Assembly: GCA_002704825.1 (NCBI GenBank)
Contig: PAIY01000096.1
Coordinates: 1-64,000 of the forward strand
DNA: 64,000 bases
DNA from: Phycisphaeraceae bacterium
GTDB lineage: Bacteria > Planctomycetota > Phycisphaerae > Phycisphaerales > Phycisphaeraceae
Direction of reading: 5' to 3'
Below, in pieces: positions 18,025-26,026 of the stretch (its first letter is position 1; each line of letters starts with the position of its first letter). The notes under the pieces were generated by a model, which saw only the letters and a list, made by a program, of their open reading frames with translations, made no database searches and was not told the DNA's origin. Both the position numbers and the translations under genes were made by a program.

Positions 18025-18874
18025 TCAGTTTACTTTTTCCAGTTGGGTTTGAGAGATGGCCTTGAATCGCATGGTCGTGGTTTGCTGTGGCAGGATGGTC
18101 ACGGGCCAGCGACTTTTTGCCAAATCAAAATCCGGGAAGACGGTTTTGTACTCGCCGGGTGGCAGCGGTATTAACGCGGATTGCCCATCTTCGGTCAGGA
18201 TGTAGTTTTTCGCCATAGCGACCGCCCACCGCTACACTGCCCAGGGTGACAGCGGTGGTCTGGATATCAGCGGTTTTATCAATTTCAATTTTCAAATGTC
18301 CCATGATCGCCTTGGGGCAGGGCTTGATGGTGAGATCACCCACAGCGTTGATCTTGCCTTTTTCGGGGATGTCGATGGGAAAGTCACGGTTGCCTGCCAA
18401 CAGATGCCCGACACTTAGAATGTCTTTGCCGTCAGGGCGGTCGGACTTGGCGTGAAGATGGCGAATGACCACGAAACGGCTTTTGAATATGTTGGCATAC
18501 CTCCCGTCAAGGGCTTGATCAGCCGTCAATCCTTCGAGCTTGCTGGCTTTCAACATCGCTGGCAGGGCATCCGTCTGGTCCTCAAAAATGACACGGACGA
18601 GTGATAGCCGCGATTTTGGCAGATGTTTCTGCCTGGCGAGTTTTTGAATCGCCTGTTGCCAATCCTGATCATCCGGTGCAGGCGGGGTAATCTCGATGAG
18701 CTTGGGTAACTGAATCAGGGGTGTATCTTGCCTGGAGGCATTCTCAGTCGGTGAGGAATCTTCCCGACTACAGCCCGTGGCGAAAATCAGGCATAAAAGG
18801 ACTAATCCGCCCATCAATGCTTTGCATGTCGTTTGGAGTAGCCCAGTTGCTTCAGAAACCTGGCCTTGAGACAT
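18025..18874 (-). pseudogene. Predicted lipoprotein, tandem paralogue 3, frameshifted
   Basis: The N-terminal part (18874 to about 18210) has a lipobox-like FATGCSRE and the shared motif KPCPKAIMGHLKIEIDK followed by SVAVGGRYG. There the frame runs off the family pattern. The continuation, YILTEDGQSALIPLPPGEYK to RFKAISQTQLEKVN, lies one nucleotide out of frame and ends at 18025. Removing one base in GGCGAAAAAC (around 18208-18213) restores both the frame and the exact spacing seen in paralogue 1. Total length is 850 nt, one more than a multiple of three. Either a real single-base insertion or an assembly error. Confidence 0.7.
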
Positions 18875-19081
18875 GTCGTTTCTCCATCAACCAATGGGTT
18901 TTATGGGAGAAACACACGTGACTCCCCCGGATCTAGACATTTTGCCAGCATGACCGGCGCAGGTCAATCTGTTGGAGAGTTATGGCCGGATATTCGTGTG
19001 AAAAATGCCGCCCGTTGACACGTGATGCCGGTTTAAAGTATGATTCCGTCTTACAGTCGAAGCCTATTGATACTGGCAGGC

Positions 19082-19159
19082 TGGTCAAGTCCGCCAGGTT
19101 GTGCTATACTTGACGACTTGACATTAACAGTAGCTTTGGGATAATCCCAAGGCTCTTTT
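19082..19159 (+). promoter_or_regulatory. tuf promoter and leader hairpin
   Basis: A sigma-70-type promoter is visible as TGGTCA (19082-19087), a 17-bp spacer and TATACT (19105-19110). About 20 nt beyond the expected start, a 10-bp stem (19132-19141 with 19145-19154, loop TAA) is followed by CTTTTTAATTA. It reads as an early intrinsic terminator or attenuator within a leader of roughly 200 nt before tuf. The rest of the 441-bp gap back to 18875 shows nothing else I can support. Confidence 0.55.
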
Positions 19160-19315
19160 TAATTAGGAACATTGGCATCTTGGGCGTGTGCTCGGAGCCA
19201 GGAAAACAGACGGCTTTGACGAAAGTCAGGCCACTACTAGAGAACATTGGGTTCAGGCTGAAATTAAGGTGCCGGTACCCGCATTCAAGAACTTTGTTCG
19301 GAGGAATGGTTAGCG

Positions 19316-20518
19316 ATGGCAAAAGATGTCTTCAATCGTACAAAACCGCACGTGAACGTTGGCACCATTGGTCACATTGACCACGGCAAGACCACCACCA
19401 CGGCTGCAATCACCGCTGTTCAGGGCGCCAAGGGTCTGGCTAAATTCACCAGCTATGACGACGTGGCCAAGGCTTCGGAATCAGAAGGTCGTCGTGACTC
19501 GACCAAGATCGTCACGATCGCCACGTCCCACGTGGAATATGAAACCGAAAACCGTCACTATGCTCACGTCGACTGCCCCGGCCACGCCGACTTCGTCAAG
19601 AACATGATCACCGGTGCCGCTCAGATGGACGGCGCCATTCTCGTGGTCGCTGCTGACGACGGCCCGATGCCCCAGACCCGTGAGCACGTGCTGCTCGCCC
19701 GTCAGGTGAACGTGCCCAAGCTCGTTGTCTTCCTCAACAAGGTCGACCTGGTCGAAGACGAAGAACTTCTTGAACTCATCGAAATGGAAGTTCAGGAACT
19801 TCTGACCAAGTATGACTTCGAAGAAGATACCCCCATCGTCCGCGGTGCTGCTTTCCCCGCATTGCAGAACCCCAGCGATGAAACCGCCAACAAGTGCATC
19901 GGCGACCTCATGGACGCCATTGACAGCTGGATCCCCGAACCCCAGCGTGAAACCGACAAGCCCTTCCTGATGTCCATCGAAGACGTCTTCTCCATTAAGG
20001 GTCGTGGTACCGTCGGTACCGGTCGTATCGAACGTGGTGTGGTCAAGGTTGGCGACGAAGTCGAAATCGTCGGTCTCCGCGACACCCGCAAGACCACCAT
20101 CACCGGTGTCGAAATGTTCAACAAGACCATGGACTCCGGCCAGGCCGGCGACAACTGCGGTTGTCTGCTTCGTGGTGTTGAAAAGGACGAACTGGAACGC
20201 GGTCAGGTTCTGGCCAAGCCCGGCACCATCACCCCGCATCACCAGTTCGAAGCCGAAGTCTACGTGCTGACCAAGGAAGAAGGCGGTCGTCACAGCCCGT
20301 TCTTCTCCGGTTACAAGCCGCAGTTCTACTTCCGCACGACCGACGTGACCGGCCAGATCAAGCTTCTGGGCGGCGCCGAAATGTGTATGCCCGGCGACAA
20401 TATCGCTGTCGAAGTCGAACTCGGCAAGCCGATCGCTATGGAAGAACAAAGCCGCTTCGCTGTCCGTGAAGGTGGTCGTACCGTGGGTTCTGGTGTTGTC
20501 ACCAAGATCCTTGCCTAA
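19316..20518 (+). CDS. tuf: Translation elongation factor Tu
   Basis: GTPase that delivers aminoacyl-tRNA to the ribosome. The G1 motif [14 protein letters not shown]3 DCPGHADF and G4 NKVD are intact, and domains 2-3 ([30 protein letters not shown]) are complete over 400 residues. Switch I differs from the textbook form. The usual RGITINTSHVEYE is replaced by [13 protein letters not shown], preceded by a charged segment [12 protein letters not shown]; the magnesium-coordinating Thr is kept. ATG 19316 follows a GGAGG-type site. Dense use of GTC/AAG/GAA codons indicates high expression. A terminator follows before rpmG. Confidence 0.98.
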   Translation: MAKDVFNRTKPHVNVGTIGHIDHGKTTTTAAITAVQGAKGLAKFTSYDDVAKASESEGRRDSTKIVTIATSHVEYETENRHYAHVDCPGHADFVKNMITGAAQMDGAILVVAADDGPMPQTREHVLLARQVNVPKLVVFLNKVDLVEDEELLELIEMEVQELLTKYDFEEDTPIVRGAAFPALQNPSDETANKCIGDLMDAIDSWIPEPQRETDKPFLMSIEDVFSIKGRGTVGTGRIERGVVKVGDEVEIVGLRDTRKTTITGVEMFNKTMDSGQAGDNCGCLLRGVEKDELERGQVLAKPGTITPHHQFEAEVYVLTKEEGGRHSPFFSGYKPQFYFRTTDVTGQIKLLGGAEMCMPGDNIAVEVELGKPIAMEEQSRFAVREGGRTVGSGVVTKILA

Positions 20519-20534
20519 TTTTGTATTTCAAGTC

Positions 20535-20612
20535 CCAGTCAGCGGTCAGGTTGGTGGGCAGGCTGCCTCAAGCAACTTGCACAACTGACCGCCGACTGGC
20601 GACTGCTTTTTT
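20535..20612 (+). terminator. Terminator or attenuator between tuf and rpmG
   Basis: A 15-bp inverted repeat with one mismatch (20535-20549 with 20585-20599, CCAGTCAGCGGTCAG type arms) followed by CGACTGCTTTTTT. It would end tuf transcription or reduce read-through into rpmG. Confidence 0.7.
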
Positions 20613-20647
20613 GAACGCTTGATCAAGCGTGAATTGGAGATGAAGCG

Positions 20648-20830
20648 ATGGCCAAGAAAAAAGGCGACGCCGTCGAATACGTCTGGCTGCAATGCACCGA
20701 ATGTGGTGATTTGAATTACCGCACCCCGGTCAATGTCAAGGGTGGTATCGCAGACAAGCTCAAAGCCGGTCTGAAAAAGTACTCACCGCGCCTGCGTAAG
20801 CACACGCTGCACAAAATCAAGCGCAAGTAA
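20648..20830 (+). CDS. rpmG: Ribosomal protein bL33
   Basis: Large-subunit protein of 60 residues. The N-terminal CxxC (Cys16, Cys19 in [11 protein letters not shown]) is present, but the second zinc pair, normally CPxC, is replaced by SPRL (Ser46, Leu49) before the conserved [11 protein letters not shown]. It is thus a half-lost zinc ribbon. The segment [14 protein letters not shown] lengthens the middle compared with 49-55 residue homologues. ATG 20648 follows a GGAG site. The order tuf-rpmG-tRNA-Trp-secE-nusG is the classical bacterial arrangement. Confidence 0.95.
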   Translation: MAKKKGDAVEYVWLQCTECGDLNYRTPVNVKGGIADKLKAGLKKYSPRLRKHTLHKIKRK

Positions 20831-20937
20831 ACCATGGACGCTCACCTTGATGGTGGGCGTCTGGTCAGTTGTCCTGTCTATTTCACGACATCCGACCAGA
20901 CGCCTGCACCGCAGGTGACTTGCAAGCTTGATACGTT

Positions 20938-21010
20938 ACGCCAGTAGCTCAATTGGCAGAGCAGTTGATTCCAAATCAACAGGTTAGGGGTTCAAGTCCT
21001 CTCTGGCGTG
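20938..21010 (+). tRNA. tRNA-Trp (anticodon CCA)
   Basis: A 73-nt cloverleaf with acceptor ACGCCAG/CTGGCGT, discriminator G73 as expected for Trp, and anticodon loop TTCCAAA. CCA is not encoded. It sits between rpmG and secE, its usual place in many bacteria. Confidence 0.95.
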
Positions 21011-21241
21011 TTTTGAAACGGTGCTTTACGCGGGATTGACGAATTTCCTTTCGTGCATCTTTGCATTCCTGCCGAGGCATGACCGTTTGCGATTGTCAGT
21101 TTAACAGGGCGATCTTTGAGGTCAGGGCATCATGCGTTGACGCGGTGGACAGTCAATGCTGTGAGAAATAGCTGCGACACTGCGTGTCGCTGATTGCTTA
21201 AGCCGATGGATCGCCTCACGAGAAGACGGGAAGCAATCATC

Positions 21242-21658
21242 ATGGCATTGACCATCAAAAAACCCGGGCAGGGATATTGGACACGTATGCTCAGCGCCAT
21301 CGGCGCAGGCATCATGCTCTTGGCCTGCCTGGCATGGCTGTGGGGTGAACTCTCATCCGCTTTCACCGAAGATTCAACCCGAACCACCGTGCAGGCAATC
21401 GTCGCCTGTCTGATCGTCCTGGGTGGTGGGGGCATCTGCTACTGGGTGATGAACAAAGACAAAGTCGTCGACTTCTTCATCGCCACCGAGTCCGAAATGC
21501 GTAAGGTCAACTGGCCGACCAAGAAAGAACTGATCGGGTCCACCTGGGTGGTTATCCTCGGCACGTTGTTCCTGGCCGTCCTGCTCGTCGCCATCAACCT
21601 GTTCTTCGCATGGTTCTTCAGCGACAGTGTCCTGGGCATCCTGCATACCGGTGCTTGA
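21242..21658 (+). CDS. secE: Preprotein translocase subunit SecE
   Basis: Clamp subunit of the SecYEG channel, 138 residues. The conserved amphipathic-helix motif SEMRKVNWPTKKEL lies just before the last membrane span (about residues 100-120). Two additional hydrophobic spans (about 14-38 and 49-72) precede it, so the protein resembles the three-span E. coli form, not the short single-span form. ATG 21242 begins MALTIKKPGQG; an in-frame extension upstream is unlikely. nusG follows 76 bp downstream in the standard order. Confidence 0.95.
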   Translation: MALTIKKPGQGYWTRMLSAIGAGIMLLACLAWLWGELSSAFTEDSTRTTVQAIVACLIVLGGGGICYWVMNKDKVVDFFIATESEMRKVNWPTKKELIGSTWVVILGTLFLAVLLVAINLFFAWFFSDSVLGILHTGA

Positions 21659-21734
21659 TCCGGCTATCGCAATACACCAACCGACACACAAACAACACCC
21701 ACGCATCAAACGCACATTGGATTGAGGATCAAAC

Positions 21735-22412
21735 ATGACCGAAGATCAGGATAATCTCCAGCAAGAAGAAACCGAAACCCAGGACCAGGCTCCGGAAGCA
21801 ACCGAAGCTCCGGAATCACAGGTGCCGGCTTCTCCCGAAGAAGAACCCATGATCACGCCCGGCATGAACTGGTTCGTGCTTCGCGTTGCCTCCAACAAAG
21901 AAGACTCCGTCAAGGAAACCCTTCTCCGCAAAATCAAAATCGAAGGCCTTGTCCATCTGGTCAACCGCATCCTCGTCCCAACCGAAAAGCAGAAGACCAT
22001 CAAGGCTGGCAAGCAGAAGATTCTCGAAAAGAAACTCTACCCCGGCTACGTCTTTGTCGAAATGCGACTCGAAGATGACGGCCGCATCCCCCAGGATGTC
22101 TTCTTCCTGATCAAGGAAACCACCGGCGTGGGTGACTTCATCGGCACAGCCGGTCGTCCTGCCCCGATGTCCGTCCCCGAAATCGAAAAGATGCTCCAGG
22201 CTTCCAAACCTGCAGAACAGCAGCCCGAAGTCAAGATGGAATTCCAGAAGGGCGATCAGATCAAGATCAAGGAAGGTCCTTTCGAGAACATGGAAGGCAC
22301 TGTCGACAAGATCCTCCCCGATCAAGGCAAGGTCCGCGTGATCGTCATGATCTTCGGCCGCGCCACTCCCGTCGAACTGGAATACTGGCTCATCGAAAAA
22401 GTCGAAGAGTAA
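21735..22412 (+). CDS. nusG: Transcription termination/antitermination protein NusG
   Basis: RNA polymerase elongation factor of 225 residues. An acidic, Gln/Glu-rich extension of about 40 residues comes first. The NGN domain follows (NWFVLRVASNKE to YPGYVFVEM), and then a KOW domain (FQKGDQIKIKEGPFENMEGTV). The family-typical TTGVGDFIG is present. The extension makes it longer than the about 180-residue norm. ATG 21735 is preceded by GAGGATC. A strong terminator follows at 22474, so the usual rplKAJL-rpoBC genes do not continue this operon. Confidence 0.96.
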   Translation: MTEDQDNLQQEETETQDQAPEATEAPESQVPASPEEEPMITPGMNWFVLRVASNKEDSVKETLLRKIKIEGLVHLVNRILVPTEKQKTIKAGKQKILEKKLYPGYVFVEMRLEDDGRIPQDVFFLIKETTGVGDFIGTAGRPAPMSVPEIEKMLQASKPAEQQPEVKMEFQKGDQIKIKEGPFENMEGTVDKILPDQGKVRVIVMIFGRATPVELEYWLIEKVEE

Positions 22413-22473
22413 CCCCCAAAGCCGTGCCACTCCCGTGGCACGGGTCGCCAACAACGATCAATCAAAACGAATA

Positions 22474-22501
22474 AAAACCCAGACTTGCCCGTCTGGGTTT
22501 T
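22474..22501 (+). terminator. Intrinsic terminator after nusG
   Basis: An 11-bp stem, AAAACCCAGAC (22474-22484) and its complement (22491-22501), with loop TTGCCC and a following T tract. A textbook rho-independent terminator. Confidence 0.9.
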
Positions 22502-22563
22502 TTATTGAGAATATTCAATCGTCTGAGACATAAATTGCTTCACACCAATCAACGGGGGAAACC

Positions 22564-22965
22564 ATGCCGGTTGTTATTGTCTGTCTAGCCAGCTTCTTCG
22601 CTGCCAAATACATTCGTCGCAGAGCTTTTGCCACGTTGACCTATGATCAGGCGATATTCGTTGTCGATGCGTATGCACAACTGCGAAAATGGGTTCTGCC
22701 ATTGCTTGGTTTGTATCTGCTGTCATTTCTCGCATTGATGTACTCCAGTCTCTCCTTTGCATCACAAACGGTCATTCACTTTGTGATATGGGCACTGGTT
22801 GCCATCCTTTTCATTCTCATCAATGCCGTGAAAATGACGAAGCTTGAGATGCCCGCCAATTTCGTGAATCTGTTTCTGCTTTCAAGATTCGTCTCGCTGG
22901 TCGGCACGGCCTTTGCGACCTACCTGTTACTCATGTTGGTTTATCAAGCAGAGTCTTCAGGTTGA
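22564..22965 (+). CDS. Hypothetical multi-span membrane protein
   Basis: A 133-residue protein with about four hydrophobic spans (near 2-12, 44-62, 67-88 and 106-127) separated by short basic or polar loops (KYIRRR, NAVKMTK). No family motif is recognised. ATG 22564 follows a GGGGGAAA ribosome binding site. Monocistronic, placed after the nusG terminator. Confidence 0.65.
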   Translation: MPVVIVCLASFFAAKYIRRRAFATLTYDQAIFVVDAYAQLRKWVLPLLGLYLLSFLALMYSSLSFASQTVIHFVIWALVAILFILINAVKMTKLEMPANFVNLFLLSRFVSLVGTAFATYLLLMLVYQAESSG

Positions 22966-23338
22966 GATCGAACAGGTGATATGTTACGCATTGTCTTAGC
23001 GAGCCGGCTCGTGCCGAGCCGGTCCGGGATGACGCCATCAAGGTGTCTCATCTGCAATTCCTCAAAAGGTTCCTGGCACCGTTGAGTTCTCCAAAAAACC
23101 AAACTTGCCCAACGACTCGATGCCCCCAAGCCAGCTTCAACCGTGCCGACACCAACGCCGACGGCCGTCTGAGTCAAGCCGAAGTGGAGTAGTTTGTGAA
23201 AGCAAGTTTCTGAGTCAGATACCTTAGCTTGGTGAATGGTGCTGTTGATAGGTTACACACTGTATCAGCGAGCCGGCTCCCAAGTAGATTTCGTTCTCAA
23301 ACATTTATGCTGTTATTCACCAGATACTCGGGTTTAGG
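22966..23338. other. Gene-poor stretch with a diverged direct repeat and a GC-rich palindrome
   Basis: A segment of about 33 bp at 22978-23010 recurs in altered form at 23247-23279; both contain GTTAC and end in AGCGAGCCGGCTC. The first copy runs into a palindrome CCGGCTCG/CGAGCCGG. An EF-hand remnant lies between the copies. The repeats may mark an old duplication or excision. Confidence 0.5.
23136..23213 (+). pseudogene. EF-hand gene remnant
   Basis: Translation in this frame gives FNRADTNADGRLSQAEVE, a calcium-binding EF-hand loop (D-x-N-x-D-G-x-L-x-x-x-E). A TAG codon follows and then FVKASF and TGA. One substitution, TAG from CAG, would make the TAG a Gln. No start codon or signal peptide remains upstream. 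It reads as the tail of a decayed EF-hand protein, a type frequent in planctomycetes. Confidence 0.5.
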
Positions 23339-23941
23339 TCAATCGTCATAATTTGTGTTTAATGGATGATGATCAAATACACCATCTTCCTGCACTGTGA
23401 TAATGAATAAAGAGTGTTTCTCTTGCAGTACGGTTTGCGATTTGGCTAAGCCATGCAAGAAACCTAATCGATGGTGCCCTTCCATTAGGTGAAATGGCTC
23501 TCCTAGCGGATAACCGTCAGGTCTAGTGATACCTTTCGGATTTTCGATAATAAGAGGAGGTAACGGCCATGTACCGTTATATGTCATGTAGTTTGCGAGT
23601 TGATTGCTTTTAGCATCTGGTGAAGTACGTATGTAGTTAGACCATATCGTCAGTAATCCACCATCAGTATCTGGCCACTCTCTCACTTTTTCAAAAATTA
23701 GCTGGGTAGGCCATTCTTCCCTGCGAAAATCTAAAGTCCGAAGATTTAACCAATCATATTCTGTTGTACAACTGTAATGTTGCCACAACCATTGCTTGCA
23801 TGCTTCCGGAGGGAAATTGGGTATTAACTTACGGATACGTTCCCAGTATGAAGGCCAAGGTTCGTATTCAAGAGTGTCTCCATATCCCACTGGTTCTAAT
23901 TGAGCCCACAGTTGCTTAATTGACTTATCATCATGTTTCAT
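23339..23941 (-). CDS. AT-rich gene with a ParB-like HHRL motif, function unknown
   Basis: A 200-residue soluble protein rich in Trp (EYEPWPSYWERI, KQWLWQHYS, REWPDTDGG). Near the C-terminus, FHLMEGHHRLGFLHGL recalls the D/E-G-H-H-R motif of ParB/sulfiredoxin-fold proteins, but the rest of that fold is not evident. Base composition is clearly more AT-rich than the flanking genes, which suggests acquisition by transfer. ATG 23941 follows GGGAAG. It is adjacent to the 23943 gene on the same strand, almost touching, which may be accidental insertion next to that stop codon. Confidence 0.6.
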   Translation of the reverse strand: MKHDDKSIKQLWAQLEPVGYGDTLEYEPWPSYWERIRKLIPNFPPEACKQWLWQHYSCTTEYDWLNLRTLDFRREEWPTQLIFEKVREWPDTDGGLLTIWSNYIRTSPDAKSNQLANYMTYNGTWPLPPLIIENPKGITRPDGYPLGEPFHLMEGHHRLGFLHGLAKSQTVLQEKHSLFIITVQEDGVFDHHPLNTNYDD

Positions 23942-23942
23942 T

Positions 23943-25727
23943 TTACTTCCCAAACAACTTCCCAACCCCCTCTTTAACCTGATCGACCTTGTCGGCATTT
24001 TCCTTGCCGATGGATTCTTTGAGTTTGTCGGTGGCTTTGTCCATCAAAACACCGGCTCCGGCATCGACCATGGCCTTCTGCAGGGCTTTGCTGTCGACGG
24101 TGATGGCGGGGTTATCGATCGGGCCTTTGAGTCCGATTGGCAGACTCAGTTGATTCACCTGCTGCGATTTGCCTGCGATGTTGAGCGTGGCGTTATGCAG
24201 CGTCACATTCAATGGGCAGTCCAGTGATGCGGTGCCTGCGTCGTTGGTGAGTTTGCCGTTGAGATTCACATCAAACGTCCCGCCGGAGAGTGGGGCGTTA
24301 CCACCGATTTTCAGGTCGCTGGCAATCTTGTCGGTTTCAAAGCCTTTACCCACAAACTTGAGTGTGCCCGGCTCGGTGGACTGATTGGGCATCGCAACGT
24401 TGAACACCAGGTTTCCCGTGCTCGATGTGATGTCGATGGTGGTGGGGCTATCAAGCAGATGCCCATGCGTTGAGAGATTGGTTGCGTTGATGTCGATGGT
24501 CTGGTCAGGGAGTTGAGCGACCTTGACTTTCCCCGCGGTGAGCTTGCTGATGGTCAGTGTCGGGCTGTCGGTGATCAGATGCGATGCGGTGACGCGGGCA
24601 TAACCCAGTTGCTGAATTTGCTGCTCCAGTCGATCTTCGAGCGTCTGTTTTTCGGATGCTTCACCGCCTTGAGGACGAGAAACTTTTTCCAGCCACTCGC
24701 GGACTTGCGATAAGCGGTCCTTCCATTTTTTGGCGGTGGCGATGTAATCTTCAATTGTCTTGGTATCTTCCTGGTCGATGACCGGTGGCTGGGAGGGTTC
24801 GACTTTCCTGCCGACCAATGCGCCTTTGACTGCACGTTTTTCGCCACTGGTTGCATCGACGAAGGTGACGTTGTCCATGGTGATGCGTTTGCGCAGCAGG
24901 TCTTTGCCGGAGATGTTGATGTTGACGGTCTCGGCACGCAGCAGGTCGGTCTCCAAGGCGTTGGGGTCGGCCATGGCAAGTTTCTCGATGGTCATCCGAC
25001 CTTCGGTCAAGTCAACCTGAGCGTTGGCGACATCCACCGTCGCTCCGTTGGCACGCTCCAGGGCAGCGATCATATAGTTGGTGACAATCTGGTCGGTGAA
25101 GAACATGCGCACGATGATGGCCAGCGCGATGAACAACACAACGCCAATCACACCGACCCAGCGGATGGCTTTGGCGCCCTTGGTTTGAAGCATTTCCTGA
25201 TAGGTTTTCTTTGAGCCTTTACCCATGAGAACCCACGTGAGGAACTTGACCGAGCCCTTGGAAGACCACTTTTGGTAGGCCTCGGAACTCTCTTCGAGGT
25301 TGGCCATTTTCATGCGATACGATTTAACGGACTTGATCAGCAGCATGCCCAAGACGATCCCGAGGATCAGGCCTGTGAGTAAACCGCCGGTGACCACGTA
25401 GTATTCAAAACCCAGTAACGCGGTGATCGGTGCATTGATCAGCGACTTGAACAAGCCGGTCGTCGGACCATCCAGAAGCGCACGGCCGATGGCAAAGGTC
25501 ACCGGCATGAGCGGGATGGAAATCGCCTTGGCCAATAAGCCCGTCAAACCGGTGATCCAGATGTTGGCGTTGAAGATGGCAAGCAGCAGAAGCAGCATCA
25601 CGATCATGCCAGCAGCTTGTGTCCAACCGGGCATGAAGCCGAGCATGCCTCCCAAACAGGTTGCGAGAATGATCTGGGCGGATGTGGTATTGCCACGAAG
25701 AATTTTACCGATCTTGCGAGTGATCAT
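23943..25727 (-). CDS. Membrane protein fusing TIGR03546-like and AsmA/TIGR03545-like parts
   Basis: A 594-residue protein. The first 165 residues are hydrophobic with several spans (AAGMIVMLLLLLAIF, TGLILGIVLGMLLI) and a Gly/Leu-rich start, resembling the TIGR03546 family. After a linker and one more span (about 190-210), the rest is an AsmA-like periplasmic region with repeated strands such as GRMTIEKLAMADPNA and the coiled segment EKQTLEDRLEQQIQQLGYARV. The C-terminal LKESIGKENADKVDQVKEGVGKLFGK is helical. AsmA-like proteins act in envelope lipid transport; the role here is inferred only. The two families usually occur as adjacent genes. Confidence 0.6.
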   Translation of the reverse strand: MITRKIGKILRGNTTSAQIILATCLGGMLGFMPGWTQAAGMIVMLLLLLAIFNANIWITGLTGLLAKAISIPLMPVTFAIGRALLDGPTTGLFKSLINAPITALLGFEYYVVTGGLLTGLILGIVLGMLLIKSVKSYRMKMANLEESSEAYQKWSSKGSVKFLTWVLMGKGSKKTYQEMLQTKGAKAIRWVGVIGVVLFIALAIIVRMFFTDQIVTNYMIAALERANGATVDVANAQVDLTEGRMTIEKLAMADPNALETDLLRAETVNINISGKDLLRKRITMDNVTFVDATSGEKRAVKGALVGRKVEPSQPPVIDQEDTKTIEDYIATAKKWKDRLSQVREWLEKVSRPQGGEASEKQTLEDRLEQQIQQLGYARVTASHLITDSPTLTISKLTAGKVKVAQLPDQTIDINATNLSTHGHLLDSPTTIDITSSTGNLVFNVAMPNQSTEPGTLKFVGKGFETDKIASDLKIGGNAPLSGGTFDVNLNGKLTNDAGTASLDCPLNVTLHNATLNIAGKSQQVNQLSLPIGLKGPIDNPAITVDSKALQKAMVDAGAGVLMDKATDKLKESIGKENADKVDQVKEGVGKLFGK

Positions 25728-26026
25728 GATTTTCCTTTGGTATGTTGATTTCCCGGACGGTTCATGGGGTGTGGGGGGTGTTTATTTTACTATCAATCTC
25801 ACTGAGTCATGGGGGTTTGTCAACTGGTTAACCAACATTCAATGATATGACTTGATTCATTTTGTCAGTTGGTCGTGTGTATTTAATCGGAGCAGCATGA
25901 TGTATTGTCTTTGTTGTCAGTTGCTGGTTTTTTGCTTTGAATCTCAAGATTTCGCTGATTTGTCTGTATTGTTTGATTCGGCAGTTATACTGGTGTTTAC
26001 CTGATAATCGATTCAAGGAGATACAA
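25728..26026. promoter_or_regulatory. Divergent intergenic region
   Basis: An AT-rich 299-bp gap between the TIGR03546-like gene and the secreted protein gene. It must hold both promoters. No operator-like palindrome was identified. AAGGAGATA at 26015-26023 is the downstream ribosome binding site. Confidence 0.4.

Noticed and set aside
18208-18213. Programmed -1 frameshift at GCGAAAAAC
   Set aside because: The needed shift is +1, not -1, and the run has only five A, so the A-AAA-AAC slippery heptamer is incomplete.
19481-20449. 322-codon open frame opposite tuf
   Set aside because: Antisense to a strongly codon-biased gene. Long antisense frames are an expected by-product of that bias, and the peptide is low-complexity (Asp/Phe/Val-rich).
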